64,000 nucleotides of DNA. It comes from Gemmatimonadales bacterium (GTDB lineage: Bacteria > Gemmatimonadota > Gemmatimonadetes > Gemmatimonadales > GWC2-71-9). The stretch covers positions 62,001 through 126,000 of the forward strand of contig JAHBVU010000003.1 in assembly GCA_019637315.1 (NCBI GenBank). The letters run 5' to 3'. How positions within the stretch are numbered: the stretch's first letter is position 1; every line of letters starts with the position of its first letter. Of the stretch, positions 58,348 through 64,000 are shown piece by piece. The position numbers and the translations under genes are program-made. Below the pieces are notes generated by a model. That model was not told the DNA's origin. It saw only the letters and a list, made by a program, of their open reading frames with translations, and did no database searches.

Positions 58348-59793
58348 GTGCGGACCCTGCAGAACTACATCGGCGGCGAGCTGGTCGCGCCGAACGCCGA
58401 ACTATATGTCCCTAACGTCGATCCTGCGGCCGGCCACGCCATCGGGCGCGTACCGGACAGCGATGCCAGCGACATTGCCCATGCCGCGGCCGCTGCGAAG
58501 GCCGCGTTTCCCGGCTGGTCTCGCACCCCGGCGGCGGAGCGGGCCCGGTTGCTGCTCGCCATCGCGAATGGCATCGACGCTCGGCTCGAGGAGTTGGCGC
58601 AGGCCGAATCGATCGACACCGGCAAGCCGATCACGCTGGCGCGCGGGCTCGATATCCCGCGTGCGGCAGCCAACTTCCGCTTCTTTGCCACGGCCATTCT
58701 GCACCAGGCGTCCGAGAGCCATACGACCGACTACAGTGCCCTCAACTACACCTTGCGGCGCCCGCGCGGAGTGGCCGGGCTGATCTCGCCGTGGAACCTG
58801 CCGCTCTACCTGCTGTCATGGAAGATCGCTCCGGCCATCGCCACCGGTAACACGGCAGTGGCCAAACCTTCGGAGCTGACGCCGACGACGGCCACGATCC
58901 TGGCTGAGATCTGCTGTGAGGTCGGCCTGCCACCCGGTGTACTCAACATCGTACACGGGCTGGGCGCCAGCGCCGGCGCTGCGCTGGTGAGTCACCCCGA
59001 CATCCGAACCATCTCGTTTACGGGCGGCACCACCACCGGAGCGGCAATTGCCCGAACGGCTGCCCCGATGTTCAAGAAATTGACCCTCGAGCTCGGTGGC
59101 AAAAACCCGACGCTCATCTTCGCCGACACCGACCTCGATCGTCACCTGCCTGCGATCGTCCGATCCGCGTTCGCGAATCAGGGAGAGATCTGCCTCTGCG
59201 GCTCGCGACTCCTGGTCGAGGCATCGATCTACCCGCAGTTCGTCGAGCGGTTCGCCGCTGCAGCCGCGGCGCTCCGGATCGGAGACCCGCTCGATCCGGC
59301 CACCGAGTTCGGGGCGCTGGTGAGCGCTGGTCATCGCGACAAAGTGGCGGGGTATATCGCGCTGGCCCGGGACGAGGGGGGCACGGTTGTCACGGGCGGC
59401 GCGGCGCCGACCGGCCTGCCCAGCCGCTGCCGCGACGGCTACTTCATCGCACCAACCGTCATTACGGGCCTCGGCATGGGCTGCCGCACCAATCAGGAAG
59501 AGATCTTCGGCCCGGTGGTGAGCATCACACCGTTCGGCAGCGACGACGAAGCGATCACGCTGGCCAATCAGTCGAGCTACGGCCTCGCGGCATCGGTCTG
59601 GACCGACAATCTCACCCGTGCGCACCGACTGGCCGAGGAGGTGCAATGCGGCACGATCTGGGTCAACACCTGGTTGCTGCGCGACCTGCGCGTCCCCTTC
59701 GGGGGCATGCGCCAGAGCGGCGTCGGGCGCGAGGGGGGCGACGAAGCGATCCGGTTCTTTACCGAACCCAAGAACGTCTGCATCAAACTGTAA
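58348..59793 (+). CDS. Aldehyde dehydrogenase, probable 2-aminomuconate-6-semialdehyde dehydrogenase
   Basis: A 481-residue ALDH starting at a GTG preceded by AAAGG. Key residues are Asn150 (SPWN), Glu248 (LELGG) and catalytic Cys282 (FANQGEICLCGSR). The GEICLCxSR context resembles ALDH8A1/AMSDH-type enzymes, which oxidise 2-aminomuconate-6-semialdehyde to 2-aminomuconate. The next gene is a RidA/aminomuconate-deaminase-like protein and the convergent arm encodes kynA, kynB, kmo and kynU. The substrate is assigned from this context; the related 2-hydroxymuconic semialdehyde dehydrogenases are an alternative. Confidence 0.85.
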   Translation: MRTLQNYIGGELVAPNAELYVPNVDPAAGHAIGRVPDSDASDIAHAAAAAKAAFPGWSRTPAAERARLLLAIANGIDARLEELAQAESIDTGKPITLARGLDIPRAAANFRFFATAILHQASESHTTDYSALNYTLRRPRGVAGLISPWNLPLYLLSWKIAPAIATGNTAVAKPSELTPTTATILAEICCEVGLPPGVLNIVHGLGASAGAALVSHPDIRTISFTGGTTTGAAIARTAAPMFKKLTLELGGKNPTLIFADTDLDRHLPAIVRSAFANQGEICLCGSRLLVEASIYPQFVERFAAAAAALRIGDPLDPATEFGALVSAGHRDKVAGYIALARDEGGTVVTGGAAPTGLPSRCRDGYFIAPTVITGLGMGCRTNQEEIFGPVVSITPFGSDDEAITLANQSSYGLAASVWTDNLTRAHRLAEEVQCGTIWVNTWLLRDLRVPFGGMRQSGVGREGGDEAIRFFTEPKNVCIKL

Positions 59794-59823
59794 CACCTAA
59801 CGCTGATCACAGGCCGACTCGCG

Positions 59824-60246
59824 ATGACCTCGTCTCAATCCGTTTCCAGCTCACGGGCCCCCGTTCCGGTCGGTCCGTACCCTCATGCCCGACGAGTCGG
59901 GTCCCTGCTCTTCGTTTCCGGCACCGGCCCCCGGGTTCCCGGATCGAATGAAGTGCCCGGCAACGTCGTGGATTCGAACGGGCGCGTCGTCGAACACGAC
60001 ATCGAGCGTCAGGCCAGGCAGTGCTTCGCCAATATCCGCGCGATTCTCGAAGACGCCGGATCGAGCTGGGACAAGATCGTCGACGTTACCGTGTTCCTGA
60101 CCGATATGGCTGGAGACTTTGCCCGGTTCAACCGAGTCTACGGCGAGCACTTTACCGCCAACCAGCCCACGCGCACGACGGTCGAGGTCGGTGCCTTGCC
60201 GACCCCGATCCACGTCGAGCTCAAGGTGATTGCAACGATCGATTGA
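59824..60246 (+). CDS. RidA-family protein, probable 2-aminomuconate deaminase
   Basis: A 140-residue RidA/YjgF-fold protein. VGPYPHARRVGSLLFVSGTGPR, the VFLTDMAGDFARFNRVYGEHF segment and the terminal PTRTTVEVGALPTPIHVELKVIA match the branch that includes Pseudomonas 2-aminomuconate deaminase, which releases ammonia from 2-aminomuconate. RTTVEV holds the conserved Arg of deaminating RidA proteins. It follows the aldehyde dehydrogenase by 30 bases and converges with kynB, with 6 bases between stops. General enamine/imine deaminase activity is an alternative. Confidence 0.82.
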   Translation: MTSSQSVSSSRAPVPVGPYPHARRVGSLLFVSGTGPRVPGSNEVPGNVVDSNGRVVEHDIERQARQCFANIRAILEDAGSSWDKIVDVTVFLTDMAGDFARFNRVYGEHFTANQPTRTTVEVGALPTPIHVELKVIATID

Positions 60247-60252
60247 GGGCGG

Positions 60253-60873
60253 TCAGTCGAGGGTGCGCAGAACGGCGCGCACCGGGCTGGCATCGAAGCC
60301 TTCGAGTTTGAGCGGCAGCGCTATCAGCTCATACCGTCCCGACGGCACCCCGTCGAGCACGATGCCTTCCAGAATGGCCATGTCGTAGCTCAGAAACCGA
60401 TTGTGCGCCGGCAGCGTCTTGGAATCGAAGCTATCGACGCTCGGCGTATCGACGCCGACCAGCCGTACCCCCTCCGACGCGAAGCGGTCGATCAGCTCCG
60501 GTTCCAGCCCGGAGAAATCAGCCCGCCAGCTGTCGGGGTCGGGATAGGTACCCGTCGCGATCAGCACCCGCGCTTCGGTCACCGGTTCTTCCAGCTGCGC
60601 AAATGAGACGCGTACCCCCGGCTCCGCCCGAGCCCGGACGACCTGGCAGCGGCCCAGATAGTAGTCGAGCGGCTGCGACGCGATGTCCCGCCCCGTCCGG
60701 CCATAATGGCTGGGCGCATCGGCATGCGCTCCGACATGGACGGTGGTGCGCAAGGTCGACAGTGTCACCGAGTCGCCGGCGGCAAGATCGGCGAGCACCG
60801 TACGCTCGGGGCTGGTGTCGCCCGGCCAGATTGCCAGCCGGGGCGAGACGACTGGCGTGATGTCATAGAGCAT
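60253..60873 (-). CDS. kynB: Kynurenine formamidase
   Basis: A 206-residue cyclase-family metalloenzyme hydrolysing N-formylkynurenine to kynurenine and formate. The zinc motif HVGAHADAPSHY (His46, His50, Asp52, His56) and SPRLAIWPGDTSPER at the N-terminus are typical of KynB. VDTPSVDSFDSKTLPAHNRF and AILEGIVLDGVPSGRYELIALPLKLEGFDASPVRAVL complete the family pattern. Its ATG follows the kynA stop by 3 bases. Last gene of the minus-strand kynurenine arm. Confidence 0.95.
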   Translation of the reverse strand: MLYDITPVVSPRLAIWPGDTSPERTVLADLAAGDSVTLSTLRTTVHVGAHADAPSHYGRTGRDIASQPLDYYLGRCQVVRARAEPGVRVSFAQLEEPVTEARVLIATGTYPDPDSWRADFSGLEPELIDRFASEGVRLVGVDTPSVDSFDSKTLPAHNRFLSYDMAILEGIVLDGVPSGRYELIALPLKLEGFDASPVRAVLRTLD

Positions 60874-60876
60874 GGT

Positions 60877-61659
60877 TCACATCCGGTGGCGAACGGCCCA
60901 AAGGTCCGGAAAGAGCGGCTTGAAGAGCGACTGCTTCAGGAAGTCCATACCCGCGGATCCTCCCGTTCCCGATTTCGCTCCGATGGTCCGCTCGACCAGC
61001 TTGACGTGGCGATAGCGCCACTCCTGCACGCCCTCATCGAAGTCGGTCATCAACTCGAACAGAATCACCAGTTCCGGCTGCTCGTTATACATCCTGAGCA
61101 CCGCGTCCTGCACCGCCTCGTCCGGCTGCGTTGCGGCTCGCACGTCCCGAGCCAGCGAAGCCTCGGGGAGCCGGGCTCCACGCGCTACGAGGAACCGAAC
61201 GAATGCGTCGACCACGCTGGGCTGATCGAGTCGGGCCTCGGCCTTGGCACGCCCGGCCTCCGTACTGGGGATCGGATGGGTCACCCCTGGCCGCTTATAA
61301 CCGAACAAAAACTCGAATTCCCGAAACTGGTAGGACTGAAACCCGGACGCGGTGTCGAGACGATTCCGAAACGACGAGAATGACAGGGGCGTCATCGTCT
61401 CGAGAATATCGATTTGCCCAACCAGGGTTTTGACGATCGTCCGCATCCGTTTGAAGGTGGCAATCGCACCGAACAGATCGTTCGTGCCGAAGTCGCGAAC
61501 GATCTTGTCGGTTTCATGCAGCAACTGCTTGAACCACAGCTCGTAGGTCTGATGGATGATGATAAAGAGCAACTCGTCATGCTCGGCCGGGTGCGATTGC
61601 GGCTCCTGGAGAGCCAGCAGACTGTCGAGCTTGAGATACGAGGCATAGGTCAGCGGCAT
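60877..61659 (-). CDS. kynA: Tryptophan 2,3-dioxygenase
   Basis: A 260-residue heme dioxygenase opening the indole ring of L-tryptophan with O2. His36 in HQTYELWFKQLLHE is the active-site His, and His218 in YRHVKLVERTIG the proximal heme ligand; FREFEFLFGY and GTGGSAGMDFL are substrate-binding hallmarks. The ATG at 61659 (AGGTGG upstream) is chosen; a TTG at 61674 would add 5 residues. It sits between kmo and kynB, 37 and 3 bases apart, in a single operon. Confidence 0.96.
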   Translation of the reverse strand: MPLTYASYLKLDSLLALQEPQSHPAEHDELLFIIIHQTYELWFKQLLHETDKIVRDFGTNDLFGAIATFKRMRTIVKTLVGQIDILETMTPLSFSSFRNRLDTASGFQSYQFREFEFLFGYKRPGVTHPIPSTEAGRAKAEARLDQPSVVDAFVRFLVARGARLPEASLARDVRAATQPDEAVQDAVLRMYNEQPELVILFELMTDFDEGVQEWRYRHVKLVERTIGAKSGTGGSAGMDFLKQSLFKPLFPDLWAVRHRM

Positions 61660-61696
61660 GCGCACCACCTGCAAAGGACAGGGACAGAACAGGAAC

Positions 61697-63031
61697 CTAC
61701 GAGATCACCAGCCAGAGCACCGCCAGCAATGCGCCTCCGGCAAGCCCGATGCCCAGACGGCGAATCGACCGAGCCTGGCGCTCGGCACGGGCGCGCGCTT
61801 CCGCGTACGGCACCAGCGAAAAGGCAATCATCGGATACAGCGGCACGAACCACCTCGGAAACCAGGCGTACAGCAGCGTTTCGAATCGCTTCTTGAGCCG
61901 GAACAGCGGCGACGCCACGTGGTCCCGCATCTCGACGAAGTTAGCCAGCGCAAGGTCCGCAATTGCCTCCGTGTTCGGCTTGCGCCGCTCGGCGTACCTG
62001 GCAAAAGCCCCCTCCAGATCGTCCGGGCTGCGCTTGACCTGCTCCACGAACTCGAGGCAGTCCTCGAACCCCGCGTTGGCGCCCTGGCCGTAGAACGGCA
62101 CGATGGCATGGGCGGCATCCCCAATCAGGACGGCCGTGCTGCCAACATGCCACGGGTAGGTCCGAACCGTCACCATCGCGCCGGTGCGATTGGCAAAGAA
62201 GTCATCCACCAGCGTGGGCATGATGGGCAGCGCGTCGGGAAACTCCCGCCGAAAGAAGGCCTCGACATCGGCCGGGGTCTTGAGGCGATCGAAACCGTTC
62301 GGCCCGGTCATCGGCAGGTAGAGCGTTACTGTGAAGGAGGCATCCAGATTGGCCATGGCCATCATCATGAACGGACCGCGGGGCCAAATGTGCATCGCGT
62401 TACGCTCGAGCGCCGCCGTGCCGTCGGGGCGCGCCGGGATGTGCAGCTCCTTGTAGCCCTGCTCCAGAAAACTCTGCGAATAATCCTGGTACTCGCGCTT
62501 CTGAAGTACGCCGCGAACAACCGAGAACGCTCCATCCGCTCCGACGACGACCCCACGCTCAGTGCGTACGTCGCCGCCGCTCGCGCCGTCGACGTGACTG
62601 ACGCTCCCGGCGGTCAGGTCGACGTCGACCACCCGCCGCTCGAAGTACAGCTCGACGTTCGGTGTCGCGCCCGCCGCCTGGACCAGGCCGCGATTGAGAT
62701 CACCCCGGGAAAACGAGTTGATTGCCTGGGTACCCACACCATAGGGCTGATAGCTGACGTCGCCAGCCGGTGAGTGAATGGCACGGCGATAGAGCGGCAC
62801 CCCGAGCGACAAGATGTCGTCGTCGAGTTCCAGGCGGCCGAGCGCGTCGAGACCGCGGGCCGAGATCGCGAGGTTGATGCTGCGGCCGCTCTCCATCCGA
62901 TCGGCTCGAGGATCGCCTCGGCGCTCGACGACGACGACCCGAAAACCAGCCCGGCCCAGCAGGGCAGCCAGCATCGAGCCGACCAATCCGGCCCCGACGA
63001 TGATGAAGGGCGGGCGCCCGGTCTCAGGCAC
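61697..63031 (-). CDS. kmo: Kynurenine 3-monooxygenase with C-terminal membrane anchor
   Basis: A 444-residue flavoprotein hydroxylase using NADPH and O2 to form 3-hydroxykynurenine. FIIVGAGLVGSMLAALLGRAGF is the FAD-binding dinucleotide fold; RSINLAISARGLDAL is a KMO hallmark; IGDAAHAIVPFYGQGANAGFEDC the second flavin motif. Near the C-terminus are membrane-associating segments (FPRWFVPLYPMIAFSLVPYAEARARAE and a final hydrophobic helix at residues about 425-443), as in mitochondrial KMO. It starts at GTG, overlapping the kynU stop by 8 bases, so both are coupled. Confidence 0.95.
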   Translation of the reverse strand: MPETGRPPFIIVGAGLVGSMLAALLGRAGFRVVVVERRGDPRADRMESGRSINLAISARGLDALGRLELDDDILSLGVPLYRRAIHSPAGDVSYQPYGVGTQAINSFSRGDLNRGLVQAAGATPNVELYFERRVVDVDLTAGSVSHVDGASGGDVRTERGVVVGADGAFSVVRGVLQKREYQDYSQSFLEQGYKELHIPARPDGTAALERNAMHIWPRGPFMMMAMANLDASFTVTLYLPMTGPNGFDRLKTPADVEAFFRREFPDALPIMPTLVDDFFANRTGAMVTVRTYPWHVGSTAVLIGDAAHAIVPFYGQGANAGFEDCLEFVEQVKRSPDDLEGAFARYAERRKPNTEAIADLALANFVEMRDHVASPLFRLKKRFETLLYAWFPRWFVPLYPMIAFSLVPYAEARARAERQARSIRRLGIGLAGGALLAVLWLVIS

Positions 63032-64000
63032 GAAGCACCTCGGCCAGGGCGGCGGCCGTTCGCCAGACGTCGTGGAAGCTGTTGTAGAGCGGAACCGGCG
63101 CCATTCGAATCACATCCGGCTGTCGGAAGTCGGGCACCACTCCGCGGGCCCTAATGGCATCGAACGCTTGCCGCGCGCCTTCCCGCACGAGGAGCGACAG
63201 CTGAGCGCCCCGGGCGGCCGGGTCGCGTGGGGTGATCCGCTCGATCCGGCCGCCCGGGATCCGGTCGATGAGATACTCGAGGTACGCCGTCAGCTCCAGC
63301 GACTTGGTCCGCAGCGCCTGAGTGCCGACCCGATCGAACAGCTCAAGCGAGGCCACGAGGGGCGTCATCGAGAAAATCTGAGGATTGCTGATCTGCCATC
63401 CCTCGGCTCCGGCCTGTGGAACGAAGTCGCTGTTCAAATGCATTCGGAAGCGGGTTGCCGGGTCATTACCCCACCACCCGGCGTAGCGTTGAATCGTGAG
63501 ATTCTGTCCGTGTCGATCGTGAACGTAGCAGGCACCAACCGCCCCCGGACCGGCGTTCAGATACTTGTACGAGCACCAAGCGGCAAAGTCGACGTTCCAG
63601 TCATGCAAGGCCAGCGGGACATTACCGGCCGTATGGGCAAGATCAAAGCCCGCAACTGCACCCGCGCGATGGGCCGCCGCCGTAATGCGTTCGATGTCGA
63701 AGAGCTGTCCGGTGTAGTACTGCACCCCGGGCCAGAGGACCAGGGCAATCTCATCGCCTTGTTCCCGGAGCATGCGCTCGATGGCTTCGGTAGCGATGAG
63801 TTGCTCGCCCGGCTCCGGGCCCAGCACGACCATACCTTCCCTGGGATCGATGCCACGCGTCGCCAGGTGCGTCGCGACCGCATAGGTGTCGGAGGGAAAG
63901 GCCGACTCCTCGATCAGGATCTTGCGACGACGTCCCTCCGGGCGATAGAAGCTGACCATCATGAGATGGAGGTTGACGGTCAGCGAGTTCATGAACACGA
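63024..64000 (-). CDS. kynU: Kynureninase, 3' part (5' end outside window)
   Basis: About 325 C-terminal residues of a PLP enzyme that cleaves kynurenine or 3-hydroxykynurenine to (3-hydroxy)anthranilate and alanine. The PLP lysine is in WCSYKYLNAGPGAVGACYVHDRH; FDLAHTAGNVPLALHDWNVDFAAW carries the cofactor Asp; RYAGWWGNDPATRF and GWQISNPQIFSM are substrate-site motifs. Full enzymes have about 410-430 residues, so roughly 90-100 are missing beyond base 64000. It overlaps the kmo start by 8 bases and heads the visible kynU-kmo-kynA-kynB unit. Confidence 0.95.
   Translation of the reverse strand, partial: VFMNSLTVNLHLMMVSFYRPEGRRRKILIEESAFPSDTYAVATHLATRGIDPREGMVVLGPEPGEQLIATEAIERMLREQGDEIALVLWPGVQYYTGQLFDIERITAAAHRAGAVAGFDLAHTAGNVPLALHDWNVDFAAWCSYKYLNAGPGAVGACYVHDRHGQNLTIQRYAGWWGNDPATRFRMHLNSDFVPQAGAEGWQISNPQIFSMTPLVASLELFDRVGTQALRTKSLELTAYLEYLIDRIPGGRIERITPRDPAARGAQLSLLVREGARQAFDAIRARGVVPDFRQPDVIRMAPVPLYNSFHDVWRTAAALAEVLRA

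Noticed and set aside
1-64000. Genomic island, prophage or secondary-metabolite cluster
   Set aside because: No integrase, transposase, att-like direct repeats, phage genes, modular synthases or obvious base-composition break were seen.

Overview
The window reads as a chromosomal segment of a GC-rich, diderm, aerobic heterotroph. Two SusC/SusD outer-membrane pairs, an ExbB-ExbD-ExbD-TonB energising operon, many exported proteins and lipoproteins, and O2-dependent enzymes (tryptophan 2,3-dioxygenase, kynurenine 3-monooxygenase, superoxide dismutase) together suggest Gemmatimonadota or a close neighbour. That placement is inference from gene content; there is no rRNA marker here. I found no tRNA, rRNA, CRISPR array, insertion sequence, integrase or phage gene. 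Genes are dense, often with ATGA/GTGA overlaps, and the segment looks like core chromosome.

Layout. 1-4.4 kb: three overlapping GH57 alpha-glucan enzymes. 4.4-7.5 kb (minus): an exported Ig-like/LVIVD-repeat protein and a probable outer-membrane barrel. 7.5-11.3 kb: aguB-aguA (agmatine to putrescine) and a two-domain formiminotransferase-cyclodeaminase, followed by a perfect 19-bp-stem hairpin. 11.7-15.1 kb: SCP2-like protein and a large exported M14 peptidase. 15.1-18.2 kb: a copper locus with a His/Cys-rich small protein, MbnP-like lipoprotein, MbnH-like diheme enzyme and CopC. 18.3-21.7 kb: small proteins, a lipoprotein, a glycerophosphodiesterase, an unknown protein and MmcQ/YjbR. 21.8-27.5 kb: peptidoglycan amino-sugar recycling (NamZ-like, NagZ-like, beta-lactamase-fold lipoprotein, BadF-type sugar kinase) interrupted by a self-contained erpA unit. 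27.5-32.4 kb (minus): APC permease, two TonB-like proteins, two ExbD, one ExbB. 32.5-37.8 kb (minus): superoxide dismutase, peroxiredoxin, unknown protein, then a soluble PAS kinase, OmpR-type regulator and membrane kinase, all tightly spaced. 38.2-43.7 kb: CocE-like hydrolase convergent with a penicillin-acylase/acyl-CoA-ligase pair. 43.9-57.0 kb (minus): two SusC/SusD pairs enclosing two amidohydrolases and an M20 peptidase. 57.5-64 kb: a kynurenine pathway cluster in two convergent arms (SDR-ALDH-RidA on plus; kynU-kmo-kynA-kynB on minus).

How the parts fit. The kynurenine genes cover tryptophan to 3-hydroxyanthranilate plus the later aminomuconate steps. The middle enzymes (3-hydroxyanthranilate dioxygenase and aminocarboxymuconate-semialdehyde decarboxylase) are not in the window and may lie beyond base 64000. 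The SusC/D block encodes surface uptake and hydrolysis of an unknown, probably peptide-like, nutrient, energised by the Exb/Ton system. The muropeptide genes recover GlcNAc and MurNAc from peptidoglycan.

The most unusual content is: the MbnP/MbnH/CopC locus with its small His/Cys-rich companion; an amidohydrolase paralogue that has lost its metal ligands beside an intact one; an SDR lacking the catalytic Tyr and Lys; divergent namZ/nagZ whose start codons overlap; and repeated CGTTCGT half-sites upstream of the kynurenine plus-strand arm.
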